Part shown: one piece after another, positions 1-5,335 of the stretch
How the letters are laid out: each line of letters begins with the position of its first letter
Numbering within the stretch: position 1 is the stretch's first letter
Origin: Burkholderiales bacterium
GTDB lineage: Bacteria > Pseudomonadota > Gammaproteobacteria > Burkholderiales > SG8-39
Length of the DNA: 5,335 nucleotides
NCBI GenBank assembly: GCA_017880745.1
Contig: JADGRR010000253.1
Coordinates: 1 to 5,335, forward strand
Direction of reading: 5' to 3'
Notes under the pieces: generated by a model
What the model was told of the DNA's origin: nothing
The model's input: the letters and a program-made list of their open reading frames with translations, nothing else
The model's database searches: none
Translations under genes and position numbers: made by a program

Positions 1-234
1 CAGCGGGCGGTTGCGAAAGAACGTGATCTGCATGCCGAGCTCGGTGCCGTCCGCTTTCTTCACCCAGCCGGTGAGGTACCACCACTCGGTGCGGAATTGG
101 GGATGGCTGCCGTGATCGCGCGGGAACTGCATTTCGTAACCGGGCTGCACTTGCGCGTAGTCCTGCGCGACGGCATCCGCGCACAGCCAGGTGAAACCGA
201 TCATCAGCAGTAGCGATACCGTCTTACTCATCAT
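1..234 (-). CDS. Secreted lipocalin-like protein, CrtC/AttH family (N-terminal part, runs off window)
   Basis: Reading the minus strand from ATG at 234 gives 78 uninterrupted codons to the window edge, so only about the first fifth of the protein is present (the family is usually some 350-400 residues). Residues 1-23 look like a Sec signal peptide: K4, a hydrophobic stretch at 6-17, and a likely cut after A-V-A at 21-23. The mature start carries the family hallmark: FPRDHGSH at 37-44 followed by RTEWWYLTG at 48-56, as in CrtC/AttH-like proteins (often annotated carotenoid 1,2-hydratase or predicted secreted hydrolase). The fold is lipocalin-like, and for non-carotenoid members the ligand is unknown. 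In related genomes the gene follows an ABC ATPase and FtsX-like permease, the pair found here at 4212-1022. A TAG at 261-259 limits the start to ATG 234 or ATG 231. A purine-rich AAGGAAGG (258-251) lies about 16 nt upstream, rather far for a ribosome binding site. The family call is firm; enzymatic function is not. Confidence 0.85.
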   Translation of the reverse strand, partial: MMSKTVSLLLMIGFTWLCADAVAQDYAQVQPGYEMQFPRDHGSHPQFRTEWWYLTGWVKKADGTELGMQITFFRNRPL

Positions 235-262
235 CGTCGACTCGCGCTGACCTTCCTTCTAG

Positions 263-288
263 GCGCTGCCTGGCGGCGCTTGCAGCGC
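263..288. repeat. 7-bp inverted repeat, possible hairpin
   Basis: GCGCTGC (263-269) and GCAGCGC (282-288) are perfect inverted copies separated by 12 nt. The structure lies in the 5' leader of the leftward AttH-like gene and overlaps the candidate antitoxin -35. No T-run follows on either strand, so it is not an evident intrinsic terminator. In DNA this GC-rich such a repeat can occur by chance. Confidence 0.3.
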
Positions 289-290
289 GC

Positions 291-303
291 AAGGAAATTC
301 CTT
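291..303. promoter_or_regulatory. Palindrome AAGGAAATTCCTT, candidate antitoxin operator
   Basis: Six-base arms AAGGAA and TTCCTT flank a single A. It sits 41 bp upstream of the antitoxin start and inside the spacer of the candidate antitoxin promoter. AbrB/MazE-type antitoxins usually repress their own operon by binding palindromes in the promoter, so this is the best operator candidate. A second palindrome, TCCATGGA at 316-323, lies 20 bp further on. Binding is inferred, not shown. Confidence 0.4.
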
Positions 304-343
304 ACCATATGCCATTCCATGGATTATTCAAATCAATATCACC

Positions 344-562
344 ATGATCACCAGCAAACTTACGACCAAGGCGCAGACTACCATTCCCCAGCCGGTACGC
401 ACCGCCCTGCACCTTCAACCAGGCGATGAACTGATTTACGAAATCGACGATCAGCGCGTGATTCTCACCAAAGCCAGTCGCGGCAGCAAAACGGATGATC
501 CGTTCCGCACCTTCCACGAATGGAACTCCGAAGCGGACACCAAGGCCTATGGCAAGCTTTAG
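344..562 (+). CDS. Antitoxin, SpoVT/AbrB-domain (MazE/PrlF-like)
   Basis: A 72-residue protein, the antitoxin of a type II pair. Residues 3-44 form a SpoVT/AbrB swapped-hairpin DNA-binding domain: SKLTTKAQTTIPQPVRTAL, then LQPGDELIYEIDD, then RVILTKA. The acidic/aromatic tail DDPFRTFHEWNSEAD at 51-65, ending KAYGKL, is the kind of C-terminal segment that wraps and blocks a MazF-type toxin. The gene ends 14 nt inside the toxin gene (toxin ATG at 549), the usual translationally coupled antitoxin-first order. ATG 344 is the only reasonable start, as no in-frame ATG or GTG lies upstream in the gap. No Shine-Dalgarno sequence is visible before it. It should act in the cytoplasm, binding the toxin and repressing its own promoter, perhaps through the palindromes at 291-303 and 316-323. 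Codons such as AAA, GAA, ATT and CTT are commoner than in the flanking genes, which suggests acquired DNA. The family call is confident; the subfamily (MazE or PrlF) is less so. Confidence 0.9.
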   Translation: MITSKLTTKAQTTIPQPVRTALHLQPGDELIYEIDDQRVILTKASRGSKTDDPFRTFHEWNSEADTKAYGKL

Positions 563-902
563 GCAAGGCGACGTCATCAAGGTACCGTTCCCCTACACCG
601 ACCGCTCGACGCGGCAGTCGCGACCGGCGCTCGTAGTATCCACCGGTGCCATCGAGGACGCGCATGCCCTGTTGTGGGTCGTCATGATCACCAGCGCGGA
701 AAATCGGGCTTGGCCCGGCGATGTGCCGGTGAATAATCTGGCAGCAGCCGGCCTCCCCGTGCCGTCCGTGGTCCGCACGGCAAAGATCGCGACCATCGAA
801 GCATCCGATGCCACGAAACTTGGCAAGTTACATCCAGCGCTGTTCAAGCGGGTTGCCAGGCGACTGGGGCAGGTACTGGGTTTCGAGCCGGCGCCTGGCT
901 GA
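549..902 (+). CDS. Toxin, MazF/PemK-family endoribonuclease
   Basis: A 117-residue protein of the usual MazF/PemK length (about 110-120). Toxins of this family are ribosome-independent, sequence-specific endoribonucleases that cut mRNA or other RNA when the labile antitoxin is lost. Visible motifs: RQGDVIKVPFPY at 5-16 (the first strands and the loop containing GD); SRPALVVS at 24-31 with the near-invariant RP (R25-P26); VVMITSAENR at 44-53, whose T48 or S49 sits where the catalytic Thr/Ser of MazF lies; VRTAKIATI at 75-83; and a C-terminal helix LFKRVARRLGQVLGF at 98-112. Arg25 and Thr48 match the positions of the catalytic pair described for Bacillus subtilis MazF. I chose ATG 549, not the upstream in-frame ATG 495, because the family match starts there and the extra residues would be an out-of-frame copy of the antitoxin. 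AAGG at 542-545 is close to the start, so translation is probably coupled to the antitoxin. No disruption is seen and the key residues are present, so it is probably active. Cleavage specificity cannot be read from the sequence. Confidence 0.92.
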   Translation: MASFRQGDVIKVPFPYTDRSTRQSRPALVVSTGAIEDAHALLWVVMITSAENRAWPGDVPVNNLAAAGLPVPSVVRTAKIATIEASDATKLGKLHPALFKRVARRLGQVLGFEPAPG

Positions 903-958
903 ATCGCCGCACGTTCGAGCTCGTCATCTGTACGCGGATCGCGTACATTCGTACGCAT
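903..958 (-). pseudogene. Possible remnant of a VapB-type antitoxin start
   Basis: On the minus strand an ATG at 958 opens MRTNVRDPRTDDELERAA before the frame enters the antisense of the toxin 3' end at 902. VapB-type antitoxins often begin MRTN(V/I) followed by an I-DDEL stretch and a short helix. Here MRTNV and DDELERA are both present but separated by five residues (RDPRT), as if bases had been gained or the gene rearranged. The start codon lies inside the palindrome at 951-967, as expected if that palindrome were the operator of the lost gene. No matching PIN-domain toxin follows. The match is short and subjective; chance in GC-rich DNA is a real alternative. Confidence 0.25.
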
Positions 959-967
959 TATGCGTAC
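929..967. promoter_or_regulatory. Two adjacent palindromes with four phased GTACGC half-sites (operator-like)
   Basis: The first palindrome has 8-bp arms TGTACGCG (929-936) and CGCGTACA (940-947) around GAT. The second has 8-bp arms GTACGCAT (951-958) and ATGCGTAC (960-967) around one T. The hexamer GTACGC or its complement begins at 930, 941, 951 and 962, so half-sites are 11, 10 and 11 bp apart and the unit repeats at 21 bp. One-turn spacing places all four on the same DNA face, typical of cooperative repressor sites such as those of type II antitoxins. It lies between two convergent genes (toxin ending at 902, permease ending at 1022), where an operator is not expected. No T-run follows, so a terminator is unlikely. 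The structure is directly visible; the regulator is unknown. Confidence 0.6.
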
Positions 968-1005
968 GCCGGTCCGGCCGGGGTGCCGGCTAGACATCAC
1001 CGGCG
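967..1005. repeat. Nested GC-rich inverted repeats between convergent genes
   Basis: An outer pair CGCCGGT (967-973) and ACCGGCG (999-1005) encloses an inner pair CCGGC (974-978) and GCCGG (985-989) with a 6-nt loop. Transcripts from either direction could fold here, just beyond the stop of the permease at 1022 and about 65 nt past the toxin stop. There is no U-tract, so intrinsic termination is weakly supported. The pairing could also reflect base composition. Confidence 0.25.
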
Positions 1006-1021
1006 CGTTCTTGTGCCCGCC

Positions 1022-3544
1022 TCACCAATCCTCCCTCACCGCCCGCACCACGTCCACCCCCAGCGCGCGTCGGCCGCTCGCCAGCGCCGTCAGCGTAGCC
1101 AGCAACAGCAGCGCGGCCGCGAGCAGCGCGAGCAGGGCCCAGGGCGGATGCAGTTCCATGCTCCAGTGGAACGACTGCCGGTTGACCACGTGGATCAGCA
1201 CCAGGCTGATGACCCAGCCGAGCGCAAGGCCGAGCGCCAGGCCGAGCGCGCTCACCAACGCGCCTTCGGCGGCGAGCATGGCGCCGATCTGGCCGCGCGT
1301 CATGCCAACGTGGCGCAGCATGCCGAACTCGCGGCTGCGCGCCAGCACCAGCGCGCCGAAACTCGAGGACAGGCCGAACAGCCCGATCAGCACCGCCACC
1401 GCTTCCAGCGCGTAGGTCACGGCAAAAGTGCGGTCGAAAATATTCAGCGACCGCGCGCGGATCATGCCGGGCTCGCCGACCTCGAGATTGGCGCCGCCGG
1501 GAACGCTGGCGCGCACCGCCTGCTCGACCGCCTTGGGGCTGGCACCCGGTGCGAGATAGAGCGCGGCGTCGTTGGAATTGCGATCGCCGCTCAAGCTCGC
1601 ATACAGCTCGCGCTCGATGATCACGGTGCCGTGCTGGCGCACGTAGTCGCGCCAGATGCCCGCCACCGTGAAGCGCTGCAACTTGCCCGCGATCGGCACT
1701 TCCACCACCTTGCCCAAGGCATAACCATAGAGATCCACCATGGCTTCGCTCGCATACAGGGGGGGCGGTGCGCCCGCGCGCGGCGTCAGTACATCGCTCA
1801 CCAGCGGCAGCCGCCGGCCCGGATCGTCGCGCTCGAGCGAACGCGCGAACAGCGTCACGCGCGGCCGGCCCGGTTCGAGCAGCAATTGCTGGATGCGCAG
1901 GAACTCGGCCCGGCGCACGCCCGGCAGCGCCGCGATGCGCGCCTCGTCCTGCGGCGCGAGATAAGCGCTGTCGCCGCTGATGCCGGCGCGCAGATAGAGA
2001 TCGGCCGGCAGCACCTGATCCAGCCAGGCGTCGAAAGAAACGCGAAACGACGCGACCATGATCGCCATCGCCACCATCAGCGAAAAACTGGCCACGATCG
2101 CGGCCAGGCTCACCGCCGCCTGGCCGGGGGCGCCCTGCAATTGCGCCAACGCCAGGCGCGCGCCGGCGCCGCTCGGGTGCGGCAGCAGGCCGAATACCGC
2201 GGTCGCCAGACGCGGCATCAGCGCGAGCGTGCCCACCAGCATCAGGCCGATGGCCGCATAGCCGAACAAGGGCACGCCGCCGACGGGCCCGGGCGCGGTG
2301 CACATGACCCCGAGCGCAATCAGGGCGACGCCCGGCCATGCAGGTTGCAGGCGCGCGAACACTTGCTGCTCGTCGCCCGCCTTCAGCGCCTGCGCCGGAG
2401 CGGCGCGGGCCGCCTCGAGCGCAACCGCCAGACTGCCCGCCGCGGCCACCAGGACGCCAAGCGCGAAGAACAGCGCGCTCGCCCAGGGCTCGGCATGCAG
2501 ATCCGGATGCAGTCCGCGGAATTGACCGGCACCGAGATCGGCGCCGAAGCGATAGAGTACGGCAGCGGCCATGATGTAGCCCACGGCGAGGCCGATCGCG
2601 GCGCCTGCCGCGCCGATCAGCGCGCCCTCGGCCAGCAGCATGCGCGCGAGGCCGCCGCGGGTTACGCCGAGCACGCGCAACAGCGCGAGTTGCGAGCGCC
2701 GCCGCACCACCGACAGCGCCTGCGCCGAGAACACCAGGAAACCGCCGGTAAACAGCGCCACCAGCGCAAGCACGTTCAGATTGACGCGGTAAGCGCGCGA
2801 CAGGCTGGCATTCCTTTGCAGGTCGCTTTGCGGACGCTCGACGATCAGGCCCGGCGGCAACTCGGCCTGCACGCGCGCCTGCAACGCGTCTGCGTCGGCG
2901 CCGGGGCGCGCGCGGATGTCCAGGCGGCTGATGCTTCCCCTACGGCCGAACACCAGTTGCGCCGCGGCGATATCCATCACCGCGAGGCGCCCGCGCCCGC
3001 TCCCGTGCAGCAGTCCCGCCACGCGCAGGCTCACCTCGGACAGGCCCACCTGCACGGCGAGCCTGTCGCCTGCTTTCAGGCCCAGCCAATCGGCGGCGGC
3101 CGGACTGAGGAACAGCGCGTCCGGCCGCAGCAGGTCGAGCATGTCGGCCCGGGCATTGCCGATCAGTCCCGGTTGAACCTGCGCAGCGCGAAATGCATCC
3201 ACGCCCAGCAGGTGCAGCGGCTCCTGCCTGCCCGGCAGCTTGGCATCGACTTCGAGCATCGGGCTCGCCAGCGCCACCTGCGCGAGGCTCGCTATGCGCG
3301 GATAGAGCATTTCGTCGAAGCCCGAGCGCGGGCCGCGGATTTCGAGATCGGCCTCGCCCGCGAGCGAGCGCACCGCCTGCGAGAACTCGTTCAGGGCCAC
3401 GGCATTGATGAGCTGCACCGCGTAGCCCAGCGCCACGCCCAGCGCGATCGCGAGCACGGACACCGCGAGCCTGCCCTTGTGCTGTGCCAGGGGCGCCAGG
3501 AACAGCGCGGCAGGCGACAGGGTCAGCGCGGCCGGCCCCGGCAT
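1022..3544 (-). CDS. ABC transporter permease with two FtsX-like domains (YbbP/Att-like, 840 aa)
   Basis: The membrane subunit of an ABC transporter of the MacB/LolE/YbbP type. The layout is a duplicated FtsX permease. TM1 is at about 25-50, followed by a periplasmic MacB-like domain at 51-252. TM helices follow near 255-280, 303-330, 353-380, 404-419 and 424-453. A second half begins with a TM near 475-500 and a periplasmic domain at 501-706, then TMs near 707-735, 752-786 and 801-823. About ten helices in all fits the family. Both halves carry the FtsX cytoplasmic coupling motif: QLALLRVLGVTRGGL at 285-299 and EFGMLRHVGMTRGQIG at 739-754, each followed by an AEGAL helix. The start is ATG 3544, which overlaps the ATPase stop as TGATG; longer in-frame starts inside the ATPase gene lack support. 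Such proteins usually work mechanically on lipids, lipoproteins or peptides at the periplasmic face instead of carrying solutes through a pore. The C-terminus (VRAVREDW) is intact. The substrate is unknown; the AttH-like partner suggests a hydrophobic ligand, which is an inference. Confidence 0.93.
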   Translation of the reverse strand: MPGPAALTLSPAALFLAPLAQHKGRLAVSVLAIALGVALGYAVQLINAVALNEFSQAVRSLAGEADLEIRGPRSGFDEMLYPRIASLAQVALASPMLEVDAKLPGRQEPLHLLGVDAFRAAQVQPGLIGNARADMLDLLRPDALFLSPAAADWLGLKAGDRLAVQVGLSEVSLRVAGLLHGSGRGRLAVMDIAAAQLVFGRRGSISRLDIRARPGADADALQARVQAELPPGLIVERPQSDLQRNASLSRAYRVNLNVLALVALFTGGFLVFSAQALSVVRRRSQLALLRVLGVTRGGLARMLLAEGALIGAAGAAIGLAVGYIMAAAVLYRFGADLGAGQFRGLHPDLHAEPWASALFFALGVLVAAAGSLAVALEAARAAPAQALKAGDEQQVFARLQPAWPGVALIALGVMCTAPGPVGGVPLFGYAAIGLMLVGTLALMPRLATAVFGLLPHPSGAGARLALAQLQGAPGQAAVSLAAIVASFSLMVAMAIMVASFRVSFDAWLDQVLPADLYLRAGISGDSAYLAPQDEARIAALPGVRRAEFLRIQQLLLEPGRPRVTLFARSLERDDPGRRLPLVSDVLTPRAGAPPPLYASEAMVDLYGYALGKVVEVPIAGKLQRFTVAGIWRDYVRQHGTVIIERELYASLSGDRNSNDAALYLAPGASPKAVEQAVRASVPGGANLEVGEPGMIRARSLNIFDRTFAVTYALEAVAVLIGLFGLSSSFGALVLARSREFGMLRHVGMTRGQIGAMLAAEGALVSALGLALGLALGWVISLVLIHVVNRQSFHWSMELHPPWALLALLAAALLLLATLTALASGRRALGVDVVRAVREDW

Positions 3545-4212
3545 CAGCCGGTCTCCCGCAGTCCCTGCGCAGTGAGGATGACGATCCGGTCCGCCGTCGC
3601 CGCCGCCGCCTGCGAATGCGTGACCAGAATGCACGCCGCCTGCCTGGTCTTGACCTGCTCGCGCAACAGCGCCAGCACCTGGGCGGCGCTGTCCGGATCG
3701 AGGTTGCCGGTCGGCTCGTCCGCGAGCAGCAGCTTGGGCTGATGCACCAGGGCGCGCGCGATGGCAACGCGCTCCAGTTCGCCGCCCGACAATTCGCGCG
3801 GCATGCTCGCCTCGCGCCCGTGCAATCCAACCGCCGCGAGCATCGCCCCCGCGCGCGCCGCGGCTTCATTGTCTGCGACGCGGTTCAGGATCAGCGGCAG
3901 CGCCACGTTCTGCGCCAGGCTCAGATAAGGCAGGATGTGGAAGGCCTGGAACACGAAGCCCATGCTCTCGCGGCGCAAAATGGTCAAGGCATCGTCGTCC
4001 AGGCCGGTCAGATCGACGCCATCGAGCCGGATGCTGCCCGCATCGGGCTGATCCAGGCCTGCGATCAGATTGAGCAGGGTGGATTTGCCGATGCCTGATT
4101 CGCCCATGACCGCGATGTACTCGCCCGAGGCGAGCACAAGGTCGACGCCGCGCAGCACGCTGCGGCTGCGCGCGCCCTCGTAGGTCTTGCTCAGTTTTTC
4201 GAGCACCAGCAC
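3544..4212 (-). CDS. ABC transporter ATP-binding protein (LolD/MacB/YbbA type)
   Basis: A 222-residue cytoplasmic ATPase that should pair with the permease encoded directly downstream. Motifs in order: A-loop Y11; Walker A GESGIGKST at 37-45; Q-loop FVFQAF with Q89; signature LSGGE at 141-145 followed by LERVAIARAL; Walker B LLLADEP at 161-167 with catalytic E166; D-loop GNLD at 169-172; H-loop VTHS with H199. The ADEPTGNLD block and the length are typical of the LolD/MacB/YbbA branch. All catalytic residues are present. The start is probably GTG at 4212; an in-frame TAA at 4218-4216 rules out anything longer, and GTG at 4206 is an alternative that would remove two residues. No strong Shine-Dalgarno sequence precedes either. 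The stop overlaps the permease start by one base, so the two are translationally coupled. The residues after the signature (ELER instead of the usual QQQR or ERQR) are slightly unusual but not disabling. Confidence 0.95.
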   Translation of the reverse strand: MLVLEKLSKTYEGARSRSVLRGVDLVLASGEYIAVMGESGIGKSTLLNLIAGLDQPDAGSIRLDGVDLTGLDDDALTILRRESMGFVFQAFHILPYLSLAQNVALPLILNRVADNEAAARAGAMLAAVGLHGREASMPRELSGGELERVAIARALVHQPKLLLADEPTGNLDPDSAAQVLALLREQVKTRQAACILVTHSQAAAATADRIVILTAQGLRETG

Positions 4213-4351
4213 TGTTTACCGACCGCGCTGAAAGTATTCCACCCGCTGATGAACGGCGATCTCAACGCGGCGCGGGCCGGCGCGATGGACGGTGGTGCAG
4301 GGATAGCGGGCCATTACGCGTTCGCGTGCCCCTGGCGAACAATGAAATGCA
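4213..4351. other. Intergenic gap, likely promoter region of the ABC operon
   Basis: This stretch lies between the stop of the binding-protein gene and the start of the ATPase gene, both leftward. A minus-strand reading frame from ATG 4314 to TAA 4216 would give 32 residues (MARYPCTTVHRAG...), ending 3 nt before the ATPase GTG. It has no ribosome binding site and no recognisable motif. A TTGATT near 4357 could be a -35 element, but no good -10 sits at the right distance. No clear T-tailed hairpin terminates the upstream gene. The gap is long enough to hold a promoter, so the ABC genes are probably transcribed apart from the binding-protein gene. Confidence 0.4.
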
Positions 4352-5320
4352 TCAATCAACGGTAGCGCCGGATGAGGCGACGACTTTCGCCCACTTCTCC
4401 GTCTCGGCCGCGATTACTTTGCCGAAGTCGTCGGCCGTGCCCGGGATGGGCGCACCACCGAGTTCCGCCAGGCGCTCGCGCATCTTCGGGTCCGCGAGCG
4501 CGCGGTTCACTTCGGCGTTCACCTTGTCGATGATCTCGCGCGGCGTTCCCTTGGGCATGCCGATGCCGAACCACGCGGTGGCTTCGTACCCGGGCACCGT
4601 GTCGCCGACCGTGGGCAGCTCGGGCATGGAGGGTTCGCGCTTCGCCGAAGTGACGGCGAGCGCACGGATGCGGCCGCCCTTGATGAAGGCCGCGGAAGAC
4701 GGCAGGTTGTCGAACAGCACGTGCACCTGCCCGGCGATCAGGTCCGTGAGCGCCGGGCCGGCGCCCTTGTAGGGAACGTGCAGCATGTTGCAGCCGGTCA
4801 TGTGCTTGAACAGTTCACCCGAAAGGTGCACCGAGGTGCCGCTCCCCGAGGAGGCCATGTTGACCTTGCCCGGGTTCGCCTTGCAGTAGGCGATGAACTC
4901 CGCCACGGTTTTCACCGGCAGGGAGTTCGTAATCTCCATCACGTTGGGCGTGCGCACGAGGCCGGCCACGGGCGCGATGTCGCGGATGAAGTTGAACGGC
5001 AGCTTCTTGTAGAGCGACGCGTTGATGCCGTTGGCGGGGTTTACGAGGAGCATGGTGTAGCCGTCGGGCGGCGCGCTCACCACCGCCTCCGTGCCGATGT
5101 TGTTGCCGGCGCCGGGTTTGTTCTCGACGACGAACTGCTGGCCCATCTTCTCCGAGAGCCATTGCGCGATGATGCGCGCCAGTACGTCCGTGGTGCCGCC
5201 GGGCGGATAGGGCACGATCCACTTCACCGAACGCACCGGGTAATCCGCGGCGGATGCCGCGCCTATGCCGGCGAATACGGTGAACAGAACCATTGCGGCG
5301 AATCGGGTGAAACGTGTCAT
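4352..5320 (-). CDS. Bug/TctC-family periplasmic solute-binding protein
   Basis: A complete 322-residue extracytoplasmic binding protein of the tripartite tricarboxylate transporter (TctC/Bug) family, of the usual length. Residues 1-24 are a Sec signal peptide: R3 and R6, a hydrophobic core at 7-20, and AASA before the cut, giving a mature start ADYPVRSVKW. Family motifs: VPYPPGGTTDVLAR at 36-49, a ligand loop; VVENKPGAGNNIGTE at 64-78; PPDGYTML at 84-91; MASSGSGTSVHLSGELF at 155-171; and HVPYKGAGPALTDLIAGQV at 181-199. Cysteines C146 and C177 could form a disulfide. Bug proteins bind carboxylates, amino acids or aromatic acids and hand them to TctAB permeases. No TctA or TctB is in the window, so it may be one of the many orphan Bug proteins, or its partners lie to the right. 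The ligand cannot be predicted. The start is fixed by a strong AGGAG 7 nt upstream. Function in uptake is independent of the Att-like ABC genes as far as can be seen. Confidence 0.96.
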   Translation of the reverse strand: MTRFTRFAAMVLFTVFAGIGAASAADYPVRSVKWIVPYPPGGTTDVLARIIAQWLSEKMGQQFVVENKPGAGNNIGTEAVVSAPPDGYTMLLVNPANGINASLYKKLPFNFIRDIAPVAGLVRTPNVMEITNSLPVKTVAEFIAYCKANPGKVNMASSGSGTSVHLSGELFKHMTGCNMLHVPYKGAGPALTDLIAGQVHVLFDNLPSSAAFIKGGRIRALAVTSAKREPSMPELPTVGDTVPGYEATAWFGIGMPKGTPREIIDKVNAEVNRALADPKMRERLAELGGAPIPGTADDFGKVIAAETEKWAKVVASSGATVD

Positions 5321-5327
5321 GGGCTCT

Positions 5328-5332
5328 CTCCT
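5328..5332 (-). promoter_or_regulatory. Ribosome binding site of the Bug/TctC gene
   Basis: On the minus strand AGGAG lies 7 nt before the ATG at 5320, an ideal Shine-Dalgarno match and spacing. It is the best ribosome binding site in the window, and it supports this start and probably strong translation. Confidence 0.85.
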
Positions 5333-5335
5333 CGG

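Larger units (their letters stand above)
235..343. promoter_or_regulatory. Divergent intergenic region with overlapping candidate promoters
   Basis: This 109-bp gap separates the AttH-like gene (leftward) from the antitoxin gene (rightward). For the antitoxin, TTGCAG (280-285) and TACCAT (303-308) are 17 nt apart, each a weak sigma-70-like match. For the AttH-like gene, on the minus strand, TTGAAT (331-326) and TATGGT (309-304) are 16 nt apart, each matching the consensus at four of six positions. The two -10 candidates nearly coincide, so the promoters would face each other. The palindrome at 291-303 falls between the antitoxin -35 and -10 and near the presumed start point for the leftward gene. 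Boxes were picked by eye and are not unique, so this is an inference. Confidence 0.35.

Noticed and set aside
14..18. Lipoprotein signal in the AttH-like protein (C18)
   Set aside because: The residue before C18 is L and the one before that is W, which does not fit a lipobox; a standard signal peptide cut after A23 fits better.
495..548. Upstream ATG extending the toxin by 18 residues
   Set aside because: The extra residues lie inside the antitoxin gene and do not match the MazF/PemK family, whose homology starts at ATG 549.
593..1000. A 135-codon minus-strand frame antisense to the toxin
   Set aside because: Most of it is the antisense of the toxin gene and has no motif. Only its first part (958-903) is kept, as a possible VapB-like remnant.
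967..1005. Intrinsic terminator between the toxin and permease genes
   Set aside because: GC-rich stems can form, but no T-run follows on either strand, so only the inverted repeats are reported.
990..2339. A 449-codon minus-strand frame overlapping the permease
   Set aside because: It is in another frame of the permease gene, rich in R, G and A, with no recognisable motif; the permease frame has clear FtsX motifs and membrane helices.
983..3742. A 919-codon open frame on the plus strand
   Set aside because: It lies antisense to the well-supported permease and the end of the ATPase. Its product is a low-complexity run of H, R, Q and A with no domain, as expected for the shadow of a GC-rich gene.
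2940..3869. A 309-codon minus-strand frame across the ATPase-permease junction
   Set aside because: It is a shifted frame of both real genes and shows an arginine- and alanine-rich, motif-free product.
4228..4363. Plus-strand open frame across the gap upstream of the ATPase
   Set aside because: It reads smoothly for about 45 codons but has no ribosome binding site or recognisable family, and it overlaps the end of the Bug/TctC gene.

Overview
The window looks like chromosomal DNA of a GC-rich proteobacterium, most likely a betaproteobacterium of the Burkholderiales type. This is an inference from three things: strong G/C bias at third codon positions, a Bug/TctC-type solute-binding protein (a family greatly expanded in that order), and an ABC transporter next to a CrtC/AttH-like secreted protein. 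No RNA gene, insertion sequence or CRISPR array was found. Nearly all long ORFs on the opposite strand or in other frames are GC-driven shadows. Layout from the right edge leftwards, the direction in which most genes are read (minus strand): a complete Bug/TctC-type periplasmic binding protein (5320-4352); a 139-bp gap (4351-4213) with no convincing gene; an ABC ATPase of the LolD/MacB/YbbA type (4212-3544); an 840-residue FtsX-like permease overlapping it by one base (3544-1022); then, at the left edge, the first 78 codons of a secreted lipocalin-like protein of the CrtC/AttH family (234-1). ATPase, double-FtsX permease and AttH-like protein form a recognised gene neighbourhood (Att-like; a MacB/Lol-type envelope transporter with a secreted partner). 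Its exact substrate is not established. Between the permease and the AttH-like gene sits a two-gene toxin-antitoxin cassette on the plus strand: a SpoVT/AbrB (MazE/PrlF-like) antitoxin (344-562) and a MazF/PemK endoribonuclease toxin (549-902). It is more AT-rich and opposite in orientation to the genes around it, so it looks like an insertion that separated the AttH-like gene from its transporter genes. The AttH-like gene would then depend on read-through or on its own promoter. A plausible promoter lies in the 109-bp divergent gap (235-343), overlapping the likely antitoxin promoter and a 13-bp palindrome. The strongest unexplained signal is at 929-967, between the convergent toxin and permease genes: two adjacent near-perfect palindromes built from four GTACGC/GCGTAC half-sites spaced 11, 10 and 11 bp apart. 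They overlap a short minus-strand reading frame starting MRTNV...DDELERA, which resembles the start of a VapB-type antitoxin. This may be the relic of a second toxin-antitoxin locus with its operator still in place, though that reading is speculative.
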